A DNA stretch of 64,000 nucleotides from Bacillus sp. MUM 116 (lineage in GTDB: Bacteria; Bacillota; Bacilli; Bacillales; Cytobacillaceae), in assembly GCF_001866655.1 (NCBI RefSeq), contig NZ_MLYR01000017.1, positions 1 to 64,000 of the forward strand, in the 5' to 3' direction. The notes beneath the pieces are model-generated. The model was not told where the DNA came from, ran no database searches, and was given only the letters and a program-made list of their open reading frames with translations. Of the stretch, positions 54,377-63,664 are shown in pieces. Position 1 is the stretch's first letter. Each line of letters begins with the position of its first letter. A program made the translations under genes and the position numbers.

Positions 54377-55772
54377 GTTTCTCTTATTCCTTAGTACCAT
54401 AACAAACCCGAGGGAGAAGGATGTTTTTAAAAATACTCAAGGCCGCTTAACCCGTATGTATAGTGGTCTTCTTATGTTATTTCTGATTGTTTTTATCATC
54501 ATAGTTTATTCTGTTCTTTATACCGTCATTATTAAGAATCAGGAAAGTGAACTTCAATCTTTAATAGATCAAGAAGCAAAATTTATGGAGAACTATTTAT
54601 TGAAAAATGCCCACAGCACCCTCGTAGAAGTGCAGGATCAGGCGGTAGTTTTTGCCGGGTCTAATCAATTATTTTATTATGTTGTAGATTCACGTGGACA
54701 ACTTTTAATTGGCAATGAAGCCGATTCCCGATTACGTCCAGAGTTAATGAGCCTTGTAAAAAGGAATTTTTCTAAAAATCAGCAAATGAGTAAACAAACC
54801 ATTCATTCTGGGAAGAATCATTCTTCGATAGGAGAGAAGAGGGAGTTTCGTCCGCGTGAGGATCCGCACGATATTCGTCTTCTAATAGCAAGTAAGCCTA
54901 TATATGTGAAGGATCAATATATTGGCCAGCTTTATATTGGGAAAGATATCTCTTTTGCTTATCAATTATTACATTGGCTGCTTTTGATTTTATCGGTAAT
55001 CGGCATTGTATTTTTTGGTGTGGCCTTATATATGAGTTTTATCATGTCAAAAAGAGCGATGGTTCCAATCAGTGCGGCATTTTCAAGACAGCGTGAATTT
55101 GTTGGGGATGCTTCCCATGAGCTGCGTACACCGTTAAGTGTTTTGTTATCCTCTATTGATGCGATGGAAATGACCGTCGAGCCACAAAAGGATGAGTTTA
55201 TTGGCAGACTCCTTTCCAATATGCGGCAGGAAGTAAAGCATATGACCAATCTAGTGGGCGATTTACTAACACTAGCCCGTTCGGATTCAAATAAAATGGA
55301 GCTCAAAGCTGAAGAATTTGATTTTTGGAAGTTAGGGGAAATAACAGTTGAATCGATTCGCCCGCTTGCTGATGCAAAGGGGATTTCCCTTTACTTGAAT
55401 GACCAATCGGTTTTATTAGTTATTGGAGACCCTCAAAGATTATCGCAAGCTTTATACATTCTTTTAGATAATGCGATTAAATACACTCCAAATGGAGGGA
55501 ACGTTTCGATACAGCTTGTACAGGAAGGGAACTTTTTGATAATGAAAGTCCAGGATAATGGCATCGGAATCGAAGCAAAGGACCTTCCCTATATATTTGA
55601 ACGATTCTATCGAGCGGATAAATCGCGGGCACGGCAAATGGGTGGTCATGGATTGGGTCTTTCCATCGCGAAATGGATTGTTGAAACCCATCAAGGAACC
55701 ATTAAAGTGAGCAGTGAAATTGGAAAAGGGAGTACATTTACTGTTTTCCTCCCCATTATAGGAAATAAATAG
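54366..55772 (+). CDS. Sensor histidine kinase of the pspA module
   Basis: A 468-residue kinase with two membrane helices (about 34-56 and 203-225) and an extracytoplasmic domain of about 145 residues (LFYYVVDSRGQLLIGNEADSR). The phosphoacceptor helix is FVGDASHELRTPLSVL (H251); HAMP homology is weak. The ATP domain contains LDNAIKYTPNGG, DNGIGIEAKDLPYIFERFYRADKSR and GGHGLGLSIAKWIVE. The start is TTG after GAGGGGTGGGG within the response regulator gene, so translation is coupled. The stimulus is unknown. Confidence 0.92.
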   Translation: MNNKFLLFLSTITNPREKDVFKNTQGRLTRMYSGLLMLFLIVFIIIVYSVLYTVIIKNQESELQSLIDQEAKFMENYLLKNAHSTLVEVQDQAVVFAGSNQLFYYVVDSRGQLLIGNEADSRLRPELMSLVKRNFSKNQQMSKQTIHSGKNHSSIGEKREFRPREDPHDIRLLIASKPIYVKDQYIGQLYIGKDISFAYQLLHWLLLILSVIGIVFFGVALYMSFIMSKRAMVPISAAFSRQREFVGDASHELRTPLSVLLSSIDAMEMTVEPQKDEFIGRLLSNMRQEVKHMTNLVGDLLTLARSDSNKMELKAEEFDFWKLGEITVESIRPLADAKGISLYLNDQSVLLVIGDPQRLSQALYILLDNAIKYTPNGGNVSIQLVQEGNFLIMKVQDNGIGIEAKDLPYIFERFYRADKSRARQMGGHGLGLSIAKWIVETHQGTIKVSSEIGKGSTFTVFLPIIGNK

Positions 55773-55783
55773 TACCTTATAAA

Positions 55784-55817
55784 AAAGGGAAACTGTCAAC
55801 AAGCCAGCTTCCCTTTA
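55784..55817. terminator. Shared terminator between the kinase and polysaccharide genes
   Basis: AAAAAAGGGAAACTG and CAGCTTCCCTTT pair imperfectly around a nine-base loop. It lies between convergent genes and has A and T runs on both sides. Confidence 0.6.
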
Positions 55818-55863
55818 ATTTAATATAGTTGTTTTACAATTGTTGGCTGTGAAAACTGTTTTT

Positions 55864-58800
55864 TTAAACGTTTTTTGTAAATACCCCATGATCTACATTC
55901 CCGTTTCGCTTAAGTTTGTTCCAGCCAACGGTAACTCCTCTTATTGCCGATAAGATGGATTTTATCACGACATACGCCATAAGCTGCTTATATAAAATAC
56001 GCTGTAAGAATAAGGAAACAAGCGGTCTTGGATTTTCCTTTTCCAAACGGAATGCGTACAGGGAAGTGAGAAAATCAAGCACATAGAACAATATAAAGCC
56101 AATGGCTGCTTTTTTAGGATGAGTACCAAATAGGGCAAATACAAACAAAAGATCTGCAATAGGTGAACAAGTTTGATAGATATACTGGTAAATCCACATG
56201 TTTGGCAATCCAATAAACCCTAAAGATTTGTGACCTTTGTGAAAGAGGGCAGCCCGGTGTTTCCATAAACACTGCAGTGTCCCAAAGGTCCAGCGGTAGC
56301 GCTGCTTCGCCAGACTCTTAATGTCTTCGGGGACTTCTGTATAGGCATAGGCTTTTTCCTCAAACTCAATACTTTGCCCTTGCTCAAGCAGTGTTAATGT
56401 TATGTCCGTATCTTCCGCTAGTGTGTCTTCCTTTAAATATCCGGCCTTTTCCACAGCTGTTTTTCTCCAGGCACCAATTGCCCCTGGCACAACGGTAATA
56501 CAATTGAGCTCAGCGAAGGCCCGTCTTTCTAAATTAAACCCAGTTACATATTCGATATGCTGCCAGTTTGTTAATAGGTTTCCTTGATTGCCGACCTTTA
56601 CATTTCCTGAAACAGCGGCCACCTTTTCATTTTTAAAATGGCGAACTAACAGCGAAATGGCATTTTCAGCAATTAAGGTATCAGCATCCAATGCAACGAT
56701 AATTTCTCCTCTTGCTTCTTTAAAGCCAATATTAACAGCAGAGGATTTTCCACCATTGACTTTTGTAATTAAGCGGACAAGGTTATCATCCTTATAAGCT
56801 TCCTTTACCACTTTAGCGGTATGATCCTTTGAACCATCATCGACGACAATGACTTCAAAGGCAGGATAATCACTTTTTAAAATTGATTCAATTGTTTTGC
56901 AAATAACCTTTTCTTCATTATAGGCTGCAATCACTACACTCACATATGGAGTAAAGTTAGGATCAATCGGAATTTCCTTATATCTCTTCACCTGTCTTCT
57001 AGATAGAAATACCAATAATCCTAGACGAATGATCCCTAAAAGAATAGCAGAGTAAAAGAGAATCGTTAATCCTGAGCGCCAACCGTGCACGGTTTTAAAC
57101 ACGGCTTTGTCATACACAAAGTAAGGGCTATCCTTATAGGCAGACGGCATAATATCCGCGTGGCTTTTACCAATTAAATGGCCAATTGTGGTAAACGTAT
57201 AGCCGCGGTCTTGAAGTGCCTTAATGATCATCGGCAATGCTTTGACTGTATTTGATCTGTCTCCTCCAGCATCATGCAATAAAATGACATTTCCATTGGG
57301 AAGCTGCTTCAAAACTCGTTTGACAATTTCATCACTAGAAGGCCTTTGCCAATCTTCAGGATCAATCAATTCACCCACCATCGTGTAACCCATGTTTTGT
57401 GCCCGCAAAATCGGCAGCAGTTCGTTAATGGTGCTTGGTTCCGCATCTGCCACATATGGAGGACGGAATAGGGTCATGGAATGGCCCGTAATCTCCTGGA
57501 ATAAGCGTTGATTGGCATTTATCTCCATTTTTGTTTGCAACGGTGTGGTCGTGGCGATGTTTGGATGTGTAAAGGTATGACTGCCAATTTCATGGCCTTC
57601 TTTATACATTCTCTCAATCAATCCAGGCTGCACCTCTGCATTTTCACCAACAATGAAAAACGAACCTTTGATATGATAGTGATCCAAAATGTCCAATATT
57701 TTAGGTGTAAAGGTTGGATCAGGCCCATCATCAAAGGAAAGGACTACTTCTTTTCCTTTTGGTTTACCATAACGGACTACTTCAAAAGGCTTTGGTAATG
57801 TTTTGTAGGACTCAGCGATAATCCTTCCATCAGAATTAGCTTGAATATTTCTTTTACCATCCACAGTAGTTGAAGCGATTTTTAAAACTTCTCCAGCCCC
57901 TGAATAGTGAACAGGATCAGGGCTGTTGAATGTTGTAAGAGCCTGTTTGGGATGATCTAAATATTTTGGCTTATTGATGAACTTCCAGATGGTTTGGTCT
58001 TCAGAGCCCAGCCGCCAGATGGCAATTCCTTTCGCATTATCATCCATTGTTTCCTTCATCTGGTTATAAAAGGTAGCCCCGTCTAAAAACCAAAGGATAT
58101 GATTTTCGCCATTAGCACGATATCGTAAATAAGGATTCCCGGTTTCCTTGTTCCATTGGATGTCGAGTTTCGTGTCTAATGCCATGTTCATGATATCTCC
58201 AAAAGTGACAGCGTCAGCAAGCTGGTTGGAGCCTTCAGTCCAATCGTATCCATAGCTTCCCAAACTGACAATCAACTTGTCTGAAGGGATATCCAGGTTA
58301 TTTAAACTCTGCTTAACCCAGTCATTGGAAGCAATAGGTCCGGGATTGCCGTCTTGACTATGCTGATCGTATAACATCACAATCATCCGATCTACTGCCT
58401 TTGATAAAGCAGGATAATCAAATCCCTGGTCATATGGTGGAACGTCCATTGTTACCGTCAAACCATTTTGATGAAATCGTACCGACAATTGTTGGATGAA
58501 TTTTGTCAAATAATCGCGGTCTTCCTGATTGATGGATTCAAAGTCAATATTGATACCGGAATAGCCATTTGCTTTCACATCATCTAATAAATTTTTGATA
58601 AAGCGGTCTTCGGCATTGGGAGTAGTAAATAACCGGTGAAGGATATCACTGTCCCATTTATTATTGATATAGTTGTTAATCAAAGGCATAATCTTTACTT
58701 TATGAGAGGCAGCTAAGGTAGCCACTGAATTATCACGACTATTTTTAAGCGTAAGGTCTGGTTTAAGCTGGAGCCAATCTGGGATTAAAACCGAGATGGA

Positions 58801-59604
58801 ACCAATATTTTTCTCAAAAGAAGCCTTGCTGTTTTCATCCCAATTGACATAGAATCCGTATACTTCTTGATTTCCGGATGTTGCCTGTTTCTTCTGATGA
58901 TGGTGATTTTTAAAATCTAATTGAAAGGTAGGGTGATTCTTTTCCTCATATTTTAATTGTTTAACAAGCATTTCATCACTGATTTTTTTAAAAATCGGAC
59001 GAATCCCTGCCGAATTATTGCCTTCTGTCAATTTTAGATTTGGGAATAAAGGGTTCGTATTAATGCTTTCAATGAAAAAAATAGAAATAAGAATTGATAG
59101 TGCGAAAAAACCAAGACTCATCCGTTTAATAATCTTCCAGCGCCGTTTGGATGGGTCTAGAAAGATTTGTTCTTTTTCTCTTTCATTCTTGTTAATTCCT
59201 AAATTATAGAACCAGCGGAATAGAGGGAAAGAGATTAGAGCAAATAATGATCCAGTAATCACACGTAAGTATATTTGCGAAAATGGCGTTGGATGAAAAT
59301 GTTTATGGGAAGTAAATAACCAGAATTTGATACTTGCCAATGAAAGTGAATATCCTTCCAGCACATGAGTACTCAGAAATGCCAGGTGCCGAACGAATGG
59401 TATGAAAATGGGAATAATCATTCCGAATAATATCGCAAAAAAATTAAACCGAAATAGAATTGATAGAGCAAACAATAGCGGAATTCTTATCCCATACATG
59501 GGCAGCAGCCCAAGGAAAACACCAAGAGAACTCGCAATTGCTCCTCTGCTTGCTGTGACAGGTGCAAATAACGACATAATGATCCATTTTAAAATTCTAT
59601 TCAC
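55864..59604 (-). CDS. GH18 + polysaccharide deacetylase + glycosyltransferase 2 fusion protein
   Basis: A 1246-residue membrane protein with four parts. Residues about 1-135 form a DUF2062 membrane region (SRGAIASSLGVFLGLLPMYG). After another helix (about 163-179), residues 245-555 form an extracellular GH18-like barrel with GYSGINIDFES (E356). Residues 615-805 form a CE4/NodB deacetylase with SFDDGP (D625, D626), HTFTH (H676, H680) and RPPY. Then come a helix (about 845-867) and a cytosolic GT2 synthase (885-1125: VVIAAYNEE, DDGS, ALDADT, EDTD, QRYRW) with final helices. It probably makes, trims and deacetylates an N-acetylglucosamine polymer. The start is GTG 59604 after GGGAGG; a TTG at 59619 overlaps the site. 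The gene is monocistronic. Confidence 0.85.
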   Translation of the reverse strand: MNRILKWIIMSLFAPVTASRGAIASSLGVFLGLLPMYGIRIPLLFALSILFRFNFFAILFGMIIPIFIPFVRHLAFLSTHVLEGYSLSLASIKFWLFTSHKHFHPTPFSQIYLRVITGSLFALISFPLFRWFYNLGINKNEREKEQIFLDPSKRRWKIIKRMSLGFFALSILISIFFIESINTNPLFPNLKLTEGNNSAGIRPIFKKISDEMLVKQLKYEEKNHPTFQLDFKNHHHQKKQATSGNQEVYGFYVNWDENSKASFEKNIGSISVLIPDWLQLKPDLTLKNSRDNSVATLAASHKVKIMPLINNYINNKWDSDILHRLFTTPNAEDRFIKNLLDDVKANGYSGINIDFESINQEDRDYLTKFIQQLSVRFHQNGLTVTMDVPPYDQGFDYPALSKAVDRMIVMLYDQHSQDGNPGPIASNDWVKQSLNNLDIPSDKLIVSLGSYGYDWTEGSNQLADAVTFGDIMNMALDTKLDIQWNKETGNPYLRYRANGENHILWFLDGATFYNQMKETMDDNAKGIAIWRLGSEDQTIWKFINKPKYLDHPKQALTTFNSPDPVHYSGAGEVLKIASTTVDGKRNIQANSDGRIIAESYKTLPKPFEVVRYGKPKGKEVVLSFDDGPDPTFTPKILDILDHYHIKGSFFIVGENAEVQPGLIERMYKEGHEIGSHTFTHPNIATTTPLQTKMEINANQRLFQEITGHSMTLFRPPYVADAEPSTINELLPILRAQNMGYTMVGELIDPEDWQRPSSDEIVKRVLKQLPNGNVILLHDAGGDRSNTVKALPMIIKALQDRGYTFTTIGHLIGKSHADIMPSAYKDSPYFVYDKAVFKTVHGWRSGLTILFYSAILLGIIRLGLLVFLSRRQVKRYKEIPIDPNFTPYVSVVIAAYNEEKVICKTIESILKSDYPAFEVIVVDDGSKDHTAKVVKEAYKDDNLVRLITKVNGGKSSAVNIGFKEARGEIIVALDADTLIAENAISLLVRHFKNEKVAAVSGNVKVGNQGNLLTNWQHIEYVTGFNLERRAFAELNCITVVPGAIGAWRKTAVEKAGYLKEDTLAEDTDITLTLLEQGQSIEFEEKAYAYTEVPEDIKSLAKQRYRWTFGTLQCLWKHRAALFHKGHKSLGFIGLPNMWIYQYIYQTCSPIADLLFVFALFGTHPKKAAIGFILFYVLDFLTSLYAFRLEKENPRPLVSLFLQRILYKQLMAYVVIKSILSAIRGVTVGWNKLKRNGNVDHGVFTKNV

Positions 59605-59970
59605 TATTAATCCTCCCAAAAGATAAAATGAGTGAAATCTTTTGATTTATTTTTATATAGAATGACTAAGGTTTTCGGCTTTACGTATGTTTGGCGGCTT
59701 TTGTGCTTCTTTTTTTCCCAAACGATTAGCCAACATCGAATGGAATTATTCTCTGTGAATCCATCCCCTTGGTTCATAGCTACTTTTTTCTTAATAGACT
59801 GATTTTAATTCCGGGAACACATTATGAACAGAGCGATTTTCGTTAAAAAGCGATTAAAGTTTGATTAAGGGAACCGTTTGCCGGTTTGAAAGAGGAAATG
59901 CATATTCCTATGAAAAGTTATAGTATAATTGCAGGGTGTGAGAATTTTTTGATACGAGAGGGGCCGAAAC
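59605..59970. promoter_or_regulatory. Divergent promoter region, polysaccharide gene / LytTR gene
   Basis: A perfect TATAAT (59924-59929) lies about 45 bp before the LytTR gene without a good -35. A minus-strand promoter for the polysaccharide gene is likely near 59640-59670, but I could not define it. No repeat is seen. Confidence 0.4.
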
Positions 59971-60615
59971 ATGGAAACCATTACCGTCGTTTCCCTTTTA
60001 GATGTAATCATAGAGTTGTTTTCCGATGAAATTTCCATGGCAGTATCGAATACAAAAGAATATATTTATTACCGCCCAAGTAAACGGGTGGATTTGAAGA
60101 TTCGGCCTGGCGACCCGTTAAAAGAAGGAACGATTGCGTATAAAGCAATTCATTCGAAGCAGAAAATTTCCGAATTTATTGACCGTGATATTTTTGGCAT
60201 TCCTTATCATGGGATGGCGGTGCCATTTTTTCATGAGGGAAAGCTGGAGGGGTGTATGACGGCTATTTTTCCATCGCTGACGAGCGGGAAGTTAGTTGTA
60301 ACGATTAAATCGGAGGATGGCTGGATTCCGATTCCTTTTTCAAAGGTGGTATACTTGGAAGCCAAGGATAAAAAGACATATGTTTTTGGGAAGGATCATT
60401 CTGGCACGCATAAATACTCCCTGCAGGAATTTGAATTCCTGCTGCCAAAGGATTATTTTATCAGATGTCATCGCTCATTTATTGTGAATGTGAATCATAT
60501 AAAAGCGATTTATCCTGATACCCATTCTACTTTTGTACTTTCGATGGACAATGGCGAGCAAGTTCCTGTGAGCCAATCATACTCCAGTTATTTCCGTCGA
60601 TTGCTCGGATTTTAA
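59971..60615 (+). CDS. LytTR-family transcriptional regulator
   Basis: A 214-residue regulator without a receiver domain. The N-terminal half (about 1-100) looks like a small ligand-sensing domain (YIYYRPSKRVDLKIRPGDPL). The C-terminal LytTR domain (about 108-212) has IPFSKVVYLEAKDKKTYVF, FIRCHRSFIVNVNHIKAIYP and VPVSQSYSSYFRRLL. The start follows GAGAGGGG. The CoA-transferase gene begins 120 bp downstream, and a LytTR-type repeat lies between them, so the protein very likely controls that gene. Its effector may be an acyl compound; this is inference. Confidence 0.88.
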   Translation: METITVVSLLDVIIELFSDEISMAVSNTKEYIYYRPSKRVDLKIRPGDPLKEGTIAYKAIHSKQKISEFIDRDIFGIPYHGMAVPFFHEGKLEGCMTAIFPSLTSGKLVVTIKSEDGWIPIPFSKVVYLEAKDKKTYVFGKDHSGTHKYSLQEFEFLLPKDYFIRCHRSFIVNVNHIKAIYPDTHSTFVLSMDNGEQVPVSQSYSSYFRRLLGF

Positions 60616-60621
60616 AAAATT

Positions 60622-60651
60622 CTGTTTTAGTCATCGATATTACTGTTTTGT
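60622..60651 (+). promoter_or_regulatory. Candidate LytTR binding site of the CoA-transferase
   Basis: CTGTTTTAG (60622) and CTGTTTTG (60643) form a direct repeat with a spacing of exactly 21 bp, two helical turns. This is the usual arrangement for LytTR domains (two nine-base half-sites with a 12-13 bp spacer). It lies 84-113 bp before the CoA-transferase start. Confidence 0.55.
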
Positions 60652-60734
60652 CTGAATTTTTCGTAACTAATCCCTGAAATCCCCAAATGATAAATCTTAT
60701 CTGTAAAATCTTAGGTAAGGGGGTTGGATGAGAG

Positions 60735-62255
60735 ATGGATAAGCGGTATGAACGGATTCGTGATTCAAGGCTCTGGGACCGGGTCGTAACTCCAGAGGAA
60801 GCAGCATCTTGGATTCAGGATGGGATGACATTGGGGTTAAGCGGATTTACACGTGCCGGTGATGTGAAAGCGGTTCCGTTTGCGCTGGCAAAACGGGCAG
60901 AAAAGGAATCCTTTAAGGTGAATGTATATACCGGTGCCTCTTTAGGTTCTGATGTGGATAAGCTTTTTGCCGAAGCAGGGATTTTGGGAAAACGCCTGCC
61001 ATTCCAAGCGGATCCGACAATGAGAAGCAAAATCAACAACGGAGAATTTTTGTTTGTCGATCAGCATTTGTCACACACGGCTGAATTGGTTCGTGCAAAT
61101 GTAATGGACCCTATTGATGTCGCTATTTTGGAAGCGTTCTCAATTACGGATAATGGAATGGTAATTCCAACGACTTCGATTGGGAATTCGTTATCGTTCG
61201 CAGCAAATGCCAAGTCCATCATTATTGAAATCAACTTGGCTCACCAAGTAAATCTTGAGGGACTCCATGATTTATATGAACCGGGAAAACAAGGGGAACG
61301 GGACCCGATTTCTTTAACGAAAGTAGATGACCGCATTGGAACTATTGGAATTCCGGTTGATCTGGACAAGGTTAAAGGGATTGTGTTTACCAACCAGTTG
61401 GATTCTCCGTCGACGATTGTTCAGCCGGATGAGGAAACGAAAATGATGGCACAGCATTTAATGGGATTTTTGCGGAAGGAAATTGCCGCCGGCAGGCTGA
61501 CGGAACGCCTTGCACCATTGCAATCCGGAATTGGCTCGATTGCAAATGCTGTTCTTCATGGAATGCTCGATTCCGAGTTTCACGATTTAGAGGTCTATTC
61601 GGAAGTGCTGCAGGATGCCGTTTTTGATTTAATGGATGCAGGAAAGGTTCAGTTTGCATCCTGCTGTTCGATTACGCTTTCGGATGCGAAAATGAAAGAG
61701 GTTTTTGCTAACTTTGACCGGTACCGGGATCGATTGATTATGAGGCCGCAGGAAATATCCAATCACCCGGAAATCATCCGCCGCCTTGGTTTGATTTCGA
61801 TTAATACGGCATTGGAATTGGATATTTACGGGAATGTGAATTCTACTCATGTATTAGGGACAAAAATGATGAACGGAATTGGCGGCTCGGGGGATTTTGC
61901 CCGGAATTCCCGCCTGGCCATTTTTGTGACAAAATCAATTGCAAAAGGTGGTAAGATTTCAAGTATTGTTCCATTTGTTTCTCACGTAGACCATACGGAG
62001 CATGATGTCGATGTGATTGTAACGGAGCAAGGATTTGCCGATTTACGCGGATTGGCTCCACGGCAGCGGGTGGAACTGATCATCGAGCATTGTGCACATC
62101 CAATGTATCGCGAGCAGCTACGTGATTATTATCGTGAGGCTCTGGTTCGGGGAGGTCAGACCCCTCACGTATTGGAAAAAGCACTTTCCTGGCATACCAA
62201 CTTTGCAGCGAACGGGACAATGCTGCAGCAGCAAAAGGTTTTGGAAACGGTTTAG
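60735..62255 (+). CDS. Acetyl-CoA hydrolase/succinate CoA-transferase family protein
   Basis: A 506-residue class I CoA-transferase of the acetyl-CoA hydrolase/AarC family. It probably moves CoA between acetyl-CoA and succinate, allowing acetate or succinate exchange with the TCA cycle; hydrolase activity is also possible. The catalytic glutamate is E290 in VYSEVLQDAVFDL, and GGSGDFARNS and VTEQGFADLRGLAP are family segments. The site before ATG 60735 is weak (GGGGG at some distance). It is preceded by the LytTR gene and followed by a strong terminator. It would complement the glyoxylate shunt at 18482-21407. Confidence 0.9.
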   Translation: MDKRYERIRDSRLWDRVVTPEEAASWIQDGMTLGLSGFTRAGDVKAVPFALAKRAEKESFKVNVYTGASLGSDVDKLFAEAGILGKRLPFQADPTMRSKINNGEFLFVDQHLSHTAELVRANVMDPIDVAILEAFSITDNGMVIPTTSIGNSLSFAANAKSIIIEINLAHQVNLEGLHDLYEPGKQGERDPISLTKVDDRIGTIGIPVDLDKVKGIVFTNQLDSPSTIVQPDEETKMMAQHLMGFLRKEIAAGRLTERLAPLQSGIGSIANAVLHGMLDSEFHDLEVYSEVLQDAVFDLMDAGKVQFASCCSITLSDAKMKEVFANFDRYRDRLIMRPQEISNHPEIIRRLGLISINTALELDIYGNVNSTHVLGTKMMNGIGGSGDFARNSRLAIFVTKSIAKGGKISSIVPFVSHVDHTEHDVDVIVTEQGFADLRGLAPRQRVELIIEHCAHPMYREQLRDYYREALVRGGQTPHVLEKALSWHTNFAANGTMLQQQKVLETV

Positions 62256-62330
62256 TTTTATTTGAAGGGATGTCAACTTTTCTTTAATTGGATGGGATCT
62301 TTGAACGGAAAGTTGACCTGTATAATGGTT

Positions 62331-62361
62331 CGCCTGGATATTTGTATCCAGGCGTTTTTTT
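62331..62361 (+). terminator. Terminator after the CoA-transferase gene
   Basis: CGCCTGGATA, loop TTTG, TATCCAGGCG and a run of T form a perfect 10-bp stem. Confidence 0.92.
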
Positions 62362-62389
62362 ATGGCCGATAGGAAAGTATAAAATTTTC

Positions 62390-62551
62390 GACTTTGAGAA
62401 TTGTCCAGCTCCAGCGCCTAGCCCCTCGAGGGAAAAAATGAACTGCTTTTTTCCTAGGTTGCTTCGGTCTTACCGATGAAGTCAAAGAACGACTTCACCA
62501 TCAGGACCTAAGGCCTAGTCGGGGCTGACCAAGGCGCTTACGCTTTTCTTA
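62390..62551 (+). repeat. Dispersed imperfect-palindrome intergenic element, copy 3
   Basis: It runs from GACTTTGAGAATTGTCCAGC to AAGGCGCTTACGCTTTTCTT, with AGCGCCTAGCCCC pairing to GGGGCTGACCAAGGCGCT. An inner stem is GGTCTTACCGATGAAGTC with GACTTCACCATCAGGACC (imperfect). The nested AGGGAAAAAA/TTTTTTCCTA palindrome is shared with copy 1 at 3967. It starts 28 bp after the CoA-transferase terminator and has no coding capacity. Confidence 0.78.
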
Positions 62552-62591
62552 ATAATTGAATGTTACATATGGATTGTTTTGGGAATGAGAT

Positions 62592-62606
62592 TGAAAATTA
62601 TTCTCA
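62592..62606 (+). promoter_or_regulatory. Fur box upstream of the -35
   Basis: TGAAAATTATTCTCA matches the 7-1-7 Fur consensus at 12 of 14 positions and lies directly upstream of the -35 element. Confidence 0.6.
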
Positions 62607-62614
62607 TTTATTTA

Positions 62615-62643
62615 TTGACTTCCAAACTTTGGATTAGTATAAT
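62615..62643 (+). promoter_or_regulatory. Sigma-A promoter of the siderophore permease operon
   Basis: TTGACT (62615-62620), 17 bp, TATAAT (62638-62643). It is bracketed by two Fur boxes. Confidence 0.85.
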
Positions 62644-62661
62644 CAAGTTTAGAAGATTGAT

Positions 62662-62676
62662 TGATAATGATTATCA
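62662..62676 (+). promoter_or_regulatory. Fur box downstream of the promoter
   Basis: TGATAATGATTATCA is an exact match to the 7-1-7 Fur consensus. It lies in the early transcribed region, about 40 bp before the first permease gene. Confidence 0.93.
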
Positions 62677-62713
62677 ATATCATTAAAAAGCAGATACATA
62701 GGATGAGAGAAAT

Positions 62714-63664
62714 ATGAAGAAAAGATATTTAATAATGGTGTTGTTTGTCTTAACCGTCATTTCATTATTTGTCGGTGTCAGCCGGATTTCTCCAATGGAT
62801 TTACTGAATATTCACTCAGAGGAAATGCAAATTTTCCTTATTAGCAGACTGCCAAGACTGATTGCGATTCTGCTCGCCGGTGCGGGCTTAAGCATTGCCG
62901 GTCTAATCATGCAGCAGCTTAGCCGAAATAAGTTCGTCTCACCAACAACAGCTGGGACACTCGATTCGGTTCGTCTAGGAATTCTTGTATCGATGCTGCT
63001 GTTTGCCAATGCATCCATGCTTGAAAAAATGGTCGTTGCTTTTATTTTTGCACTTGCCGGGACGTTTTTATTTATGAAGATCCTTGACCAAATTAAGTTT
63101 AAAGATGCGATTTTTATCCCGCTTGTCGGGCTGATGTTTGGGAATATTTTATCCTCGATAACGACCTTTTTTGCCTACCGTGCAGATGTCATTCAAAATA
63201 TGTCGGCATGGCTTCAAGGTGATTTTTCGATGATGATGAAGGGCAGGTACGAACTTTTATACATCAGTATTCCTGTTATCATCGCTGCCTATTTCTTTGC
63301 AAACCGCTTTACCGTTGCCGGAATGGGGGAGGATTTTTCAAAAAATCTTGGACTAAGCTATCGTTATGTCGTAAATACCGGGCTAATCCTAGTTGCGCTG
63401 ATTACCGCAACCGTTGTATTGACAGTAGGAATGATTCCCTTTCTTGGGCTGATTATCCCGAACATGATTTCCATTTTCCGTGGCGACCATTTGCAAAAAA
63501 CACTGCCGCATACGGCTTTGCTTGGGGCAAACTTTTTGCTGGTTTGCGATATTTTGGGACGCGTTCTCATTTATCCATATGAGATTTCCATCAGTTTGAT
63601 GGTGGGGGTTATCGGAAGCGGGATTTTCTTATTTCTACTGTTCCGGAGGAGGGCCTATGCGTAA
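62714..63664 (+). CDS. yclN: YclN-like petrobactin ABC transporter permease
   Basis: A 316-residue FecCD-family permease with about nine hydrophobic helices. The segments RLPRLIAILLAGAGLSIAGLIMQ and NKFVSPTTAGTLDSVRLGIL, then GMIPFLGLIIPNMISIFRGDHL and RVLIYPYEISISLMVG, match B. subtilis YclN (FpbN), a subunit of the petrobactin importer YclNOPQ. It would form a heterodimer with the next gene product. The ATG follows GATGAGAG, a modest site. The stop overlaps the next start by eight bases, so translation is coupled. Two Fur boxes indicate iron repression. Confidence 0.93.
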   Translation: MKKRYLIMVLFVLTVISLFVGVSRISPMDLLNIHSEEMQIFLISRLPRLIAILLAGAGLSIAGLIMQQLSRNKFVSPTTAGTLDSVRLGILVSMLLFANASMLEKMVVAFIFALAGTFLFMKILDQIKFKDAIFIPLVGLMFGNILSSITTFFAYRADVIQNMSAWLQGDFSMMMKGRYELLYISIPVIIAAYFFANRFTVAGMGEDFSKNLGLSYRYVVNTGLILVALITATVVLTVGMIPFLGLIIPNMISIFRGDHLQKTLPHTALLGANFLLVCDILGRVLIYPYEISISLMVGVIGSGIFLFLLFRRRAYA

